NCBI GenBank assembly: GCA_020353135.1
Contig: CP070688.1
Location: 3,623,936 to 3,642,332 of the forward strand
DNA: 18,397 nt
Origin: Chloroflexota bacterium
Lineage (GTDB): Bacteria > Chloroflexota > Anaerolineae > Promineifilales > Promineifilaceae
Reading direction: 5' to 3'
The first letter of the stretch is position 1. The number at the start of each line of letters is the position of its first letter. The notes beneath the pieces were generated by a model. The model was not told where the DNA came from, did not search any database, and saw nothing but the letters and a program-made list of their open reading frames with translations. Made by a program: the position numbers and the translations under genes. Shown piece after piece: positions 8,671 to 16,805 of the stretch.

Positions 8671-9864
8671 ATGGGTGACAGTATGGCAGAGAAGGAAAGA
8701 AAGAGAGGCATCTATACCGATCTCGTCCACGCGGGGGACGCCTACAATCCTTCGCCAGGGGTGGCGTCGCCGATATACCAGAGCGCAACCTTTCGCTTTG
8801 AGCGGCCGGAGGAAATTGCCGAGGCGATGGCGGCCGAGGCGCATCCGCAATTCTACGGCCGTTACGCTACGCCCAACACGAAGCAGGTGGAAGCGACGGT
8901 CGCCCGCCTGGAGCGGTCTGAAGCGGCGCTGGCCGTGGCTTCAGGAATGGCCGCTGTTTCTCTGGTGCTGCTGACCTTTCTCGTGCGGGGCGATCACGTG
9001 ATAGCCCAGCGTACCTTGTATCCGACGACGTCCAAGCTGATTGAAAAGAAGCTGCCCAGCTTCGGGATCGAAGTCACTATCGTAGATCAGGAGAATCCTG
9101 AGGAGTTTGAGGCGGCAATACGTCCCAACACCAAACTCATATATGTCGAGAGCCCGGCCAATCCAACGCTTAGCCTGACCGACCTGGCGGCGATCGCCGA
9201 TCTGGCCAAGAATCGCGGTCTGATCACGGTGGCAGACAATACCTTCGCAACACCGGTAAATCAGCGCCCTCTGACCCTTGGCATTGACCTAGTTCTGCAT
9301 AGCGCGACGAAGTATCTGGCCGGGCACTCTGATGTCGTGGCCGGCATTGTGGCAGGAGACGAAAATCGAATCGGGCAACTCTGGCATAATCACGTCATGC
9401 TGGGCGGGGTTTTACATCCCTTCGACGCCTGGCTGGTGCAGCGTGGGCTAAGGACGCTGGCCATGCGCATGGCCAGACACAACGAGAACGCCATGAAAGT
9501 GAGCCGATTTCTAGCCGATCATCCGGCCGTGCGGGAAGTCTATTATCCTGGACTCGAGATGCACAAGCAGCATGAACTGGCTCGCAAGCAAATGCCCGGC
9601 GGATTCGGCGGCATGGTATGCTTTGATCTCGCCGGACGATTCGATGCGGGTTACGGGATGATGAAGCGGGTGGAGCTGATCACTCTCGCAGTGAGCCTGG
9701 GCGGCGTGCATTCCCTGGTCACCCATCCCGCCAGTACGATCTCAATCGTTCAGAGCGAGGCTGAGATTCTTGCCAGTGGCGTGCGGCCAGGCCTGGTCCG
9801 GCTTTCAGTCGGTGTAGAAGACAGTGCGGATATTATTGCGGATCTGCGACAGGCTTTGGAGTAG
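8671..9864 (+). CDS. PLP-dependent Cys/Met metabolism enzyme (cystathionine gamma-lyase/synthase family)
   Basis: Fold-type I PLP enzyme of the trans-sulfuration family, 397 residues from this start. The PLP Lys is Lys214 in HSATKYLAGHSDV. The cofactor-binding segment SGMAA and the PLP-pyridine Asp in VADNTFATP are both present. The C-terminal block GGVHSLVTHPAS is typical and is followed by a VRLSVGVED motif. Where methionine gamma-lyases carry an active-site Cys after the Tyr, this protein has RTLYPTT, so methionine gamma-lyase is less likely. Cystathionine gamma-synthase, gamma-lyase and O-acylhomoserine sulfhydrylase remain possible. I start at ATG 8671 because AGGTGA at 8657-8662 lies eight bases upstream. 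The open frame extends to 8599 but those residues look non-coding, and ATG 8683 is the other option. No SAM riboswitch is seen upstream. Confidence 0.92.
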   Translation: MGDSMAEKERKRGIYTDLVHAGDAYNPSPGVASPIYQSATFRFERPEEIAEAMAAEAHPQFYGRYATPNTKQVEATVARLERSEAALAVASGMAAVSLVLLTFLVRGDHVIAQRTLYPTTSKLIEKKLPSFGIEVTIVDQENPEEFEAAIRPNTKLIYVESPANPTLSLTDLAAIADLAKNRGLITVADNTFATPVNQRPLTLGIDLVLHSATKYLAGHSDVVAGIVAGDENRIGQLWHNHVMLGGVLHPFDAWLVQRGLRTLAMRMARHNENAMKVSRFLADHPAVREVYYPGLEMHKQHELARKQMPGGFGGMVCFDLAGRFDAGYGMMKRVELITLAVSLGGVHSLVTHPASTISIVQSEAEILASGVRPGLVRLSVGVEDSADIIADLRQALE

Positions 9865-10103
9865 TAAGCGGCGAGTGGCGAGCAGTCAGTGGCGAGTGTC
9901 TGTTCAGCCAATCTACGGTGCGCTGAAGGCAGGCGTCAGAACTCGGTGGAGGGCTTGCCAAGCGCGCCCACTGGCAGTAGTATTGGCTGGGTAATCGCCC
10001 ACAGGTCGACTGCCTAGCACAATGATGCATTGCGCGCCATTCCAGGTAAGAACGGTCTGTTATCTGGCGGTGGTTGTGGGCGAAAATGAACCGGCGGTGA
10101 AGC
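9865..10103 (+). other. Intergenic stretch with a short imperfect direct repeat
   Basis: About 240 bases without a convincing gene on either strand. The nine-base word AGTGGCGAG occurs at 9874-9882 and again at 9888-9896, just after the upstream stop codon, in a GCGAGTGGCGAG-rich patch. The rest shows no clear promoter or terminator that I could support. Confidence 0.5.
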
Positions 10104-10469
10104 GTGTTTGATCCGGAACCAGAATTAATTACCGTGGTCGAAGGACCTACTCCTGAGTTTCGCGAAAGTCCCTCTTTGTGGTTCAGCTCAGTATACGAGG
10201 GTCCTGAAGACGCCGAAGTTGTCACGTGTGAGCTGCGAACCTACGGTGGTGAGAGCATCGTAGAGAGATGCAGGAATGCCTGGCAGGAAGGTCGTCCGGT
10301 CCGATTGGATTTCCCGGATCGGCTGCGCTTGCGGCGCCAGCTAGACGTGGTGGCCATGCGCCTTTCGGTCGTCGAAGAGGGGCCATTGCTCCAACTCTGG
10401 GTGCGGGTTACGGATGGCCTGCTGGAAGAAGAAGGGTTTGATGAAGACGAAGATGATCTCGATTTCTAG
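10104..10469 (+). CDS. Small acidic hypothetical protein
   Basis: I do not recognise a family. The 121-residue protein is soluble, with no membrane helix or signal peptide and no Cys cluster. It alternates beta-like segments (ELITVVEGP, VTCELRTYGG, VVAMRLSVVEEG, LLQLWVRVTDG) with one Arg-rich stretch (RPVRLDFPDRLRLRRQL). It ends in a strongly acidic tail in which 12 of the last 16 residues are Asp or Glu. The start is GTG with GGCGGTGA just upstream. Its 3' end overlaps the following SnoaL-like gene by 29 bases in another frame, so the two are probably co-translated. Codon use resembles its neighbours, which supports its being a real gene. Confidence 0.65.
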   Translation: MFDPEPELITVVEGPTPEFRESPSLWFSSVYEGPEDAEVVTCELRTYGGESIVERCRNAWQEGRPVRLDFPDRLRLRRQLDVVAMRLSVVEEGPLLQLWVRVTDGLLEEEGFDEDEDDLDF

Positions 10470-10821
10470 TCGTTATTTCGAAGCGCTGAGCAACCTGGAT
10501 AGAGGCGCCTATTTGAATTGCTTCGCGGCCGATGCCGAACTACACGATCCCTACGGTGGCCGGCCGTTCGCTGGGCGTACTGGGTTGGAGAAGTGGTTTA
10601 CGGGCATGGATCGGACGTGGTCTGAGTTTGCCATGCGTCCCGGCGCTTGCTTCGTCAGTGGCGACCGGATAGCGGTGCAATGGCAAGCTGAAGGACTGGC
10701 AAGATCTGGAAAGCGAGCCGAATTCGCGGGCGTCAACGTCTTCACTGTAGACGAGGACGGACTCATCAGCCGGCTAGAGGGCTACTGGGACTTCGCTGCC
10801 CTGCTCGATCAGATCCAGTAG
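10441..10821 (+). CDS. NTF2/SnoaL-like small protein
   Basis: The sequence from SRYFEALSNLDRGAYLNCFAADAELHDPYGG onward matches the SnoaL/NTF2-like alpha+beta cone fold. It has a helical pair, then a Phe-x2-Asp-Ala-Glu-Leu-His-Asp-Pro segment, then a curved sheet ending GLISRLEGYWDFAALL. Family members range from polyketide cyclases and limonene-epoxide hydrolase relatives to small ligand-binding proteins. Asp-His pairs near the pocket are present, but no substrate can be assigned. Three starts are possible (10414, 10441, 10453). I chose ATG 10441, which has AAGGG at 10432-10436 upstream; the protein is then 126 residues. It overlaps the acidic upstream gene by 29 bases and is followed by a hairpin at 10827-10844. 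Confidence 0.8.
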   Translation: MKTKMISISSRYFEALSNLDRGAYLNCFAADAELHDPYGGRPFAGRTGLEKWFTGMDRTWSEFAMRPGACFVSGDRIAVQWQAEGLARSGKRAEFAGVNVFTVDEDGLISRLEGYWDFAALLDQIQ

Positions 10822-10826
10822 GCCGA

Positions 10827-10844
10827 ACAGGTCGCCTGACCTGT
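10827..10844 (+). repeat. Perfect inverted repeat between the SnoaL-like and PaaG-like genes
   Basis: ACAGGTC (10827-10833) and GACCTGT (10838-10844) flank a GCCT loop, six bases after the upstream stop codon. A TTTT run only appears about nine bases later, so it is a weak terminator at best. As an 18-base palindrome upstream of the enoyl-CoA hydratase it could also be an operator. Confidence 0.5.
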
Positions 10845-10873
10845 GGCAAACTGTTTTCCCCAAAGAGGTTCCC

Positions 10874-11659
10874 ATGAGTTATGAAACAATTCTATATGAG
10901 GAAGACCAGTCGGTGGCCACGATCACGTTCAATCGGCCGGAGTCATTGAACGCCTTTAATAACCAGATGATCGCCGAGACCATAAGTGCTGTGAAAGCGG
11001 CCGGGCGCGACGACGCGGTCCGCTGTGTGGTCATGACCGGCAGCGGCCGGGCCTTCTCGTCAGGGCAGGATCTCAAAGCTGTCCAGTCCAGGGAAAAGGA
11101 ATTCTCCATCGGCGATCATCTTCGCCAGGGTTTCAACAAGGTGGTGAAGGGAATCGTTTCCCTTGAGAAGCCTGTTATTGGGGCAATAAACGGCGTGGCG
11201 GCCGGCGCCGGATTCGGCATAGCGCTGGCGACGGATCTGCGCATCGCATCTCACACGGCGAGTTTCATTCTGGCCTTTGGACGCATCGGCCTTGTGCCGG
11301 ACAGTGGGGCCTCCTGGACCTTACCGCGCCTGATTGGTTACGCGCGGGCGTACGAAATGGCGGTCACGGGCGAGAAAGTGACCGCCGATAAGGCCCTGGA
11401 ATGGGGCTTGATAAACCAGATTGTGCCGGCCGAGCAGCTTCCGGAGGTGGTGTCTGCTTGGGCCCTGTCGTTGGCCAGCGGCCCGACGATGGCCTATGGT
11501 CTCACTAAGCGGGCTATGTACAGAGGGGCGACGTCCTCTTTGGACGATGCGTTGGCGTACGAGGCTTATCTACAGGAAATAACCGGCCGAAGCGATGATT
11601 TCAAGGAGGGTGTACTAGCATTCGTAGAGAAGCGCGAGGCAAGGTTTAAGGGTAACTAG
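10874..11659 (+). CDS. Enoyl-CoA hydratase/isomerase, PaaG-like
   Basis: Crotonase-fold enzyme of 261 residues, the usual length. The CoA-binding and oxyanion-hole segments are visible: AFSSGQDL near 60-67 and INGVAAGAG at 105-113. Asp143 lies in LVPDSGASWTLPRLIG. That Asp-containing segment is characteristic of the PaaG subgroup (1,2-epoxyphenylacetyl-CoA isomerase and related delta3-delta2 isomerases), whereas classic hydratases use two Glu residues. Phenylacetate degradation cannot be claimed, because no other paa genes are in the window; a beta-oxidation auxiliary isomerase is equally possible. AGAGG at 10864-10868 lies five bases before the ATG. The 3-hydroxyacyl-CoA dehydrogenase gene follows after 79 bases on the same strand, consistent with consecutive steps on an acyl-CoA. 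Confidence 0.9.
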   Translation: MSYETILYEEDQSVATITFNRPESLNAFNNQMIAETISAVKAAGRDDAVRCVVMTGSGRAFSSGQDLKAVQSREKEFSIGDHLRQGFNKVVKGIVSLEKPVIGAINGVAAGAGFGIALATDLRIASHTASFILAFGRIGLVPDSGASWTLPRLIGYARAYEMAVTGEKVTADKALEWGLINQIVPAEQLPEVVSAWALSLASGPTMAYGLTKRAMYRGATSSLDDALAYEAYLQEITGRSDDFKEGVLAFVEKREARFKGN

Positions 11660-11738
11660 GCGCAAATAGGCGTCTCCTAGGCCGGCCGGCTCACGATTTA
11701 GCGCAAGTGGACCCAAAATCTGAATCACGGTTTGAACG

Positions 11739-12599
11739 ATGGAGATCAGGCGCGTAGCGGTAGTAGGTTCGGGCACAATGGGCCAGGGGATCGCGACGGC
11801 GATCGTCGTTGCAGGCTATCAGGTAACCCTGTACGACATCGCCGAGCGATTGCTGGCGAGCGCGCTGGCCAATATCGATTCGTTTATCGACCGGGGCCTA
11901 GAGCGGGGCAAGATAAGTGACGAAGCGGCCGAACAAGCGAAGTCCAGTTTGGAAACGACAACGGACCTGGCGAAGGCAGGCAAAGCTGATCTCATCATCG
12001 AAGCGATCCCGGAGGACCTGCAGCTAAAGAAAGAGCTATTCGCGACGCTGGGCAAGCAGTCGGTCGAGCCAACGATCCTGGCCAGCAATACCTCGAGCCT
12101 GAGCATCAACGTGTTGGCCGAATCCAGCGGCCGGCCAGATCGGTTCTTGGGTCTGCATTTCTTCAATCCAGCCCACATCATGCGCCTGGTCGAGGTGGTG
12201 CGCGGTGATGACACCAGCGCCGATACAATGGCCATCGTCGACGCTTTCGTGGCCTCTATTGGCAAGACGGCCGTTCACTGCACCGATACGCCGGCTTTCA
12301 TCGTTAACCGGGTCGCCCGTCCATTTTATGGCGAAGCGCTGCGCCTTCTTGGCGAAAGCGACGTGAGCGCTCGCTCGATCGACCGCCTCGTGCGCTCGAT
12401 GGGTTTTCGCATGGGGCCGTTTGAGTTGATCGACCTGGTGGGCAGCGACGTCAATCTTGCGGTGACGTGCTCGGTCTATGAACAGTTCTTCCAGGATCCC
12501 AAATACCGGCCGCATCCGCTGCAGCAGCGCATGGTGGCCAGCGGCCGTCTGGGTCGCAAGAGCGGCCGGGGATTTTACACGTACGACGACGAGAAGTAG
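11739..12599 (+). CDS. 3-hydroxyacyl-CoA dehydrogenase (monofunctional, HBDH/PaaH type)
   Basis: The NAD(P)-dependent enzyme oxidises 3-hydroxyacyl-CoA to 3-ketoacyl-CoA, or runs the reverse; 286 residues is typical for the monofunctional type. The Rossmann glycines are Gly10, Gly12 and Gly15 in VGSGTMGQG. The catalytic set is complete: SNTSSLSI, His140 in HFFNP, Glu152 twelve residues later and Asn190 in FIVNR. The spacings match the human short-chain enzyme (His-Glu 12, His-Asn 50). The C-terminal helical domain ends LGRKSGRGFYTYDD. It pairs naturally with the PaaG-like isomerase upstream. A degenerate homologue is encoded at 16806-17573 in this window. The start is the only good ATG, though its Shine-Dalgarno is poor. 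Confidence 0.95.
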   Translation: MEIRRVAVVGSGTMGQGIATAIVVAGYQVTLYDIAERLLASALANIDSFIDRGLERGKISDEAAEQAKSSLETTTDLAKAGKADLIIEAIPEDLQLKKELFATLGKQSVEPTILASNTSSLSINVLAESSGRPDRFLGLHFFNPAHIMRLVEVVRGDDTSADTMAIVDAFVASIGKTAVHCTDTPAFIVNRVARPFYGEALRLLGESDVSARSIDRLVRSMGFRMGPFELIDLVGSDVNLAVTCSVYEQFFQDPKYRPHPLQQRMVASGRLGRKSGRGFYTYDDEK

Positions 12600-12631
12600 C
12601 GTCAGGGTCAGAGATCGTCTGGAGAGACAAG

Positions 12632-13495
12632 GTGATTGACAGAATTTCTGAGCTGGCTGATTCCGAGGTTATCTTGAACTGGCTGGCGACAACAGGCCTC
12701 AATATCCTGATCATAATCACTTTATCCGTTATCGGATACTGGTTGTTGACGATAGCCACACGGCAGCTAACCAGGCACATGCAGAAACTAGACGATGAGG
12801 AGGACAGTCACTTTGACCTGCGCATTGAGACGATTCGCCGGCTGGTTAATACGACCGCATTGGTGATAATCGTTGCGGTGGCTAGCCTCACGATTTTGAG
12901 CGAACTAGGTATTAATATCGGCCCATTGTTGGCCAGCGTTGGCGTCGCCAGCCTGGCCCTAGGCTTGGGCGCGCAATCGCTCGTGAAAGACGCCATCGCC
13001 GGCTTCTTCATCATCGTCGAAGGACAATACCAGGTGGGCGATGTCGTCGAACTTGGCGGCCATGCTGGAAACGTCGAGGATTTGACCTTGCGCGTCACCC
13101 AAATTCGGGACAGCCAGGGCTATCTGCATTTTGTGCCAAACGGCGAAATTCGTGTCGTGACCAACAGGACCCGCGACTGGTCGAGGGCGATTGTCGACGT
13201 TGGCATCGCATACGACGATGATGTGGCGCTGGCGGTCAGGACGCTGGATGAGATAGGCGAGTTGGCGGCCGGAGATCCCGAGATTGGGCCGCTGCTTCTC
13301 GAGGCGCCTACGGTTACCGGTATAGAAGGACTCGACGAGTGGCAGGTCAGGCTACGAGTCATCGTCAAAACGGCGCCTAATGAGCATTGGATCGTCCAGC
13401 GCTACTACCGCCGGCAAGTGCGGCTGCTCTTCCCAGAGAGAGGGCTGACGCTTCCTTCGCCGCGCCAGGAAGTCGTCCTTAAGAAAGCAGACTAG
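12632..13495 (+). CDS. MscS-family mechanosensitive ion channel
   Basis: The 287-residue length matches small MscS proteins, which open under membrane tension and release solutes on osmotic downshock. Two N-terminal hydrophobic helices (about 19-41 and 72-92) precede the pore-lining TM3, which has Gly/Ala packing and GLGAQSLVKDAIAGF. The beta domain follows with QVGDVVELGGHAGNVEDLTLRVTQIRD and the FVPNGEI motif, and a C-terminal alpha-beta domain ends the protein. The GTG start is supported by GGAGAG at 12621-12626, five bases upstream. The dehydrogenase gene ends 32 bases before it, and the downstream gene converges on it from the other strand, leaving 18 bases between stops. Confidence 0.94.
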   Translation: MIDRISELADSEVILNWLATTGLNILIIITLSVIGYWLLTIATRQLTRHMQKLDDEEDSHFDLRIETIRRLVNTTALVIIVAVASLTILSELGINIGPLLASVGVASLALGLGAQSLVKDAIAGFFIIVEGQYQVGDVVELGGHAGNVEDLTLRVTQIRDSQGYLHFVPNGEIRVVTNRTRDWSRAIVDVGIAYDDDVALAVRTLDEIGELAAGDPEIGPLLLEAPTVTGIEGLDEWQVRLRVIVKTAPNEHWIVQRYYRRQVRLLFPERGLTLPSPRQEVVLKKAD

Positions 13496-13513
13496 GACCG
13501 ATACCGCTGCCGA

Positions 13514-14386
13514 CTAGTTCTGGCTATCACGGCTCATTTGGTCGAGCCAGGCAATCGTCTTCGCCTGGCCGGCGGTAGGGAAGCAGTAACCCAACCGGGC
13601 AGCGGTTTCGGTTGCCAGCAATTCAAGCAGTTTGAGGATATGCGACACGGTCCCATACGGATCGTCAGGGTTAGGGTCGAGGTCCAGGGTACTCAGGCGG
13701 TCCAGGATACGGCCGTCGGCCCAGGTCTCGATGTAGCGGCCGTCGTACCAGGTGTCCAACTTCGTTTCCGAGAGTGATTGGGCGTGCCATTCAATCAAAG
13801 TAAGCAAGTGGCGCCGCATTTCAGCATCGGCTGTTACCTGGCTGCGCCAGAAATCGCCTCTGAGTACGAACTTGGCGTATCGCTCGGCCGCGAACAGGGT
13901 GCCGTTGACAGCAGCCTCAAACATTGGCTCGCTGGGAGGGTGTGTCTTGATCGCCTGTGCCGAAAAGGAAGATAAATCCTGATGGTCGAAGTCTCCGCTG
14001 TAGATGACCCGCGCGCCGCGGGCCAAGACGTCCTGATACGGTAGCGCGGTTAGCATCTCGGCCGGTGATTTATCGGGTACTGCCAAGACAATGAGGAAAT
14101 CGGCCTTCATTCCGCCATCAAAAAGTGCCAGCCACTCTGGATCGCCCGGACCGATGTAGTCCAAGGAAGCGATCCAGAGTTCTCCCAGTTCATGCAACCA
14201 GCTTGAGCTGGCTGTATAGGAGCTCGGATCGAGTGAGAATAGGATTAGATCGAGGTCCGAGAATTCATCGGCCGGAAGCGTCACTCGGGCGTAAGATCCG
14301 ATCACCACCGTGGCCACGATATCTGGACGGTTGCGGCTCCAACGTACTAACTTGCGCTCGAGCTCCTTGTAGGCGGCGGCGATCAC
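13514..14386 (-). CDS. Aminoglycoside 6-adenylyltransferase (ANT(6)/AadK)-like nucleotidyltransferase
   Basis: The 290-residue protein has the nucleotidyltransferase core of the AadK/ANT(6) family: Gly30-Ser31 in VIGSYARVTLPADEFSDLDL, metal ligands Asp44 and Asp46, and a third Asp at 96 in MKADFLIV. The C-terminal part has the family-type helical bundle with a RHLLTLIEWHA segment and a DTWYDGRYIETWAD segment. ANT(6) enzymes transfer AMP to streptomycin, but chromosomal relatives often have unknown substrates, so resistance is only a possibility. The start is GTG at 14386: a TGA lies two codons upstream in frame, and no ATG occurs before the catalytic core. It lies 75 bases downstream of the large PP2C-like gene on the same strand and could be read from the same promoter. 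GC is like its neighbours, with no sign of recent transfer. Confidence 0.85.
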   Translation of the reverse strand: MIAAAYKELERKLVRWSRNRPDIVATVVIGSYARVTLPADEFSDLDLILFSLDPSSYTASSSWLHELGELWIASLDYIGPGDPEWLALFDGGMKADFLIVLAVPDKSPAEMLTALPYQDVLARGARVIYSGDFDHQDLSSFSAQAIKTHPPSEPMFEAAVNGTLFAAERYAKFVLRGDFWRSQVTADAEMRRHLLTLIEWHAQSLSETKLDTWYDGRYIETWADGRILDRLSTLDLDPNPDDPYGTVSHILKLLELLATETAARLGYCFPTAGQAKTIAWLDQMSRDSQN

Positions 14387-14461
14387 GATTCAATTGTTCC
14401 TGATGACGACCGATTTGCACGCCGTGCGATTCACCGGCTTCCAGAAGGCGCCGGTAAAGCG

Positions 14462-16618
14462 CTAACTCTGGCCAACCACGTAGAGGTCGTCTTCGGCCAC
14501 GACAAAGATACGCAGAGGGTTCTCGAGCACTACGAAATCACGCGCCCGGCCAAAGAGCTCGCGGCTGAGCTCGTCACTGGCTTTGTATTGAGCCAAAAAC
14601 GTGCCGCCCAAGCTGAACTGTAACACCCGGTCACTACCCGGGTCGAGGACGAATATGGACGAGTTCAGGCCGCTGCCGACTATCTTTAGCGACGCCGGTG
14701 CAGTCATAGGTGTGTCAAGCCCGGACTGGGCCAATTCACTCTCGCTCCACATAAGCGTGTCGCCCGCATATTGGCGCAAGCCTCCATTGGCGTAGAGTAG
14801 AATAACGCTGCCATCGCGACTGACAATGCCAAAATCGACGACATTGCCAAGGTCGGCATCGTCGGGAAACTCGACAAATTGTTGGCCTTCGCTGACGATG
14901 AAGCCCTCTCCCTCGGGGAAGTAGCGCCATATCCTGCCGGCTCCCGGATCAAGGACGTAGAGTCGTTCACCGAATGTCGTGATGGCTGAGGGTTGCTGCC
15001 ACTCGCTAGATAGGCCCAGAGGAACGGCCCGCGCATCGCCGAGGTTTGGATAATAGGTCACCAGGGCGCCACGGCTGTCCAGGGCGGCCAATCCGTCTCG
15101 TCCAGTATTGCTTCCCTGCGGGCGCCACATCGTGTCCATCATCTGACCAGTCACATGACTGCCAATCACCTGTTCGCCAAAGAGAATCGTCTCCGGATTG
15201 GCAAGCGTGACTGAGTCGGGGGAAACGTCGGTCTGCAGTCTGTACACCCGATTTCCTGGCTCGTCCAAGACGAAGAGAGCGTCTTCTGATGCACCGTCAA
15301 GCGTTATTGAGGCCAGATTAGCCTCTTCGCCATAACTGTAAAGCAGGATACCTCTCAAACGTGCTATTCCCGCAATCTCATCCAGGCCAGCGACCGCCTC
15401 TTCACGCAGCATGGCAATTTCGGGATCATTGGGTCGCAAATCTTCCGCCTCGGCGGCCAGGGCGATGGTTTCTTCGTACAGAAGTTCCGCGTGCGTCGCC
15501 TCTTCCGATCCATTCGCCTCAACGATCTTCTGGCGCATTTCGGACTGAATGTCGCTGAGGCGAAGCACGTTGCCGCGCTGGACGTATACTCCGGCGACAA
15601 TTGCGGCGACAATGATCGGTATGATAATGGCTAGAAACGCAGGGATGGCCCAGCTTTCCGATTCGCTTGAGTCGGAGTCGGGCGAGTGAAGCAGCGTCAG
15701 TAGATCGGCGAACCAGGCGGTTAAACCGGAAAGACCCATGGCCGCCCGAGATGTCGCTTTTCTAGCCTTGGTCTCAGCTACTTCGACGTCAAAACCCGCT
15801 CCGGTCCGAGCGTCGCCGGCGCCCGTCGATTCGTCTGCAGGATAGGAGCCACCCTCGCGCATGGGTGCGGCCGTGGGCGGCGGAAGCTGACGACTCACCC
15901 CTGTTGATTGTGATCCGCGTGAGTCAGGGAAATGCCCCGGAGCCTCATCGGTGAATTCGACCATGAGAACCCTGGCCGTATCATCACCGGCGATTTCGAC
16001 CAACTCGGCCAGTCCGTCTTCGACGTCGACGTCGATCAGCGCTGGCTCAAATGCACTGGTTGGTAGATGGGCCAGTCGGGGATCGGCGAGCAGTAGCATA
16101 TCCCCAGGTAGGAGCCAATTGTGGGTGTAGCGAAGATCAAGGCCAGCCGTCCGGCCCAAGGGCGTCACTTTGGCCGGCGGTTCGGGCGGCAGGCGTTCAA
16201 TGCCGAAATTGTGACCAAGGAGGGCGAAAGACTCGCCGGCTTGAACGACAAATAGCTCTTCGCCGCGAAGAACTGCGCAGGTCAACGCTCCTTCCCTCGG
16301 CACACCAGCCCCGGAAAGATTGTAGCGCAGCAGTTGTTGGTTGCTTTGGATGATCGCCTTCTTGAGAGCGGCAGTCACGCTACCTGGCGTTTCATAAAAT
16401 AACGTGCTGATCGAATCCACGACGTCTTGCGTCAGAACGTGGATGTCTACCGGCCGGCCGCCCAATGTGAGATGAATGAAAAGGAAATCTTTCTGTCGCC
16501 CGCGGGCCGCCTGGGATGGCGCTGGCAGGGCCGCCAGGCCGGGAATGGTGCCTTCGCCGTCGAGGCGCACGGCTTCTGCTCCGATATATCGCTGACCGGT
16601 TACCGCCTGCAATTCCAT
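14462..16618 (-). CDS. One-TM protein with degenerate PP2C-like N-terminus and propeller-like C-terminus
   Basis: This 718-residue protein has three parts. Residues about 1-225 look like a PPM/PP2C-type sheet sandwich, with segments such as ALTCAVLRGEELFVVQAGESFALL and LLPGDMLLLADPRLAHL. It lacks the Asp-Gly-x-Gly-Gly metal-binding signature, so it would be a non-catalytic relative if the fold call is right. A Pro/Ser/Gly-rich linker leads to one membrane helix (about 323-345). A short helical segment (about 355-410) follows, and then repeated short strands with motifs such as DALFVLDEPGNRVYRL, RLYVLDPGAGRIWRY and SIFVLDPGSDRVLQF suggest an NHL-like beta-propeller outside the membrane. A sensor linking an extracytoplasmic domain to a cytoplasmic pseudophosphatase is one reading. 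The start ATG has AGAGAAG upstream, and a promoter lies at 16686-16714. Confidence 0.7.
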   Translation of the reverse strand: MELQAVTGQRYIGAEAVRLDGEGTIPGLAALPAPSQAARGRQKDFLFIHLTLGGRPVDIHVLTQDVVDSISTLFYETPGSVTAALKKAIIQSNQQLLRYNLSGAGVPREGALTCAVLRGEELFVVQAGESFALLGHNFGIERLPPEPPAKVTPLGRTAGLDLRYTHNWLLPGDMLLLADPRLAHLPTSAFEPALIDVDVEDGLAELVEIAGDDTARVLMVEFTDEAPGHFPDSRGSQSTGVSRQLPPPTAAPMREGGSYPADESTGAGDARTGAGFDVEVAETKARKATSRAAMGLSGLTAWFADLLTLLHSPDSDSSESESWAIPAFLAIIIPIIVAAIVAGVYVQRGNVLRLSDIQSEMRQKIVEANGSEEATHAELLYEETIALAAEAEDLRPNDPEIAMLREEAVAGLDEIAGIARLRGILLYSYGEEANLASITLDGASEDALFVLDEPGNRVYRLQTDVSPDSVTLANPETILFGEQVIGSHVTGQMMDTMWRPQGSNTGRDGLAALDSRGALVTYYPNLGDARAVPLGLSSEWQQPSAITTFGERLYVLDPGAGRIWRYFPEGEGFIVSEGQQFVEFPDDADLGNVVDFGIVSRDGSVILLYANGGLRQYAGDTLMWSESELAQSGLDTPMTAPASLKIVGSGLNSSIFVLDPGSDRVLQFSLGGTFLAQYKASDELSRELFGRARDFVVLENPLRIFVVAEDDLYVVGQS

Positions 16619-16685
16619 TAACGTACTTCTCTACTGACCGTCGTTCGCGAAACGGGAATCGGGCTCGATCCACATAGTAAGCGTA

Positions 16686-16714
16686 AGAATAGCACGGCTT
16701 AGCGGCAGTTACAA
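16686..16714 (-). promoter_or_regulatory. Putative promoter of the PP2C-like/propeller gene
   Basis: On the minus strand TTGTAA (4/6; 16709-16714) and TATTCT (4/6; 16686-16691) are spaced by 17 bases. This leaves a leader of about 60 bases before the ATG at 16618. Matches are only moderate, but position and spacing are right. Confidence 0.4.
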
Positions 16715-16751
16715 TCTACGGCCTGGATCAATCTAATGGCCTGAGTTACGG

Positions 16752-16780
16752 CTGACCACACGTGGGAAAGTCGGTATACT
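16752..16780 (+). promoter_or_regulatory. Sigma70-type promoter of the degenerate dehydrogenase gene
   Basis: CTGACC (4/6) at 16752-16757 and TATACT (5/6) at 16775-16780 are spaced by 17 bases. Transcription would start near 16787, followed by AGGCGAGG at 16791-16798 and the GTG start at 16806. Confidence 0.65.
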
Positions 16781-16805
16781 ATGGAGCAGTAGGCGAGGCT
16801 AAATT

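Noticed and set aside
9833..10225. 130-codon minus-strand frame across the 9865-10103 gap
   Set aside because: Overlaps two plus-strand genes at its ends, low-complexity Ser/His-Pro-Leu-Thr composition arises from the short direct repeat, and it has no ribosome site.
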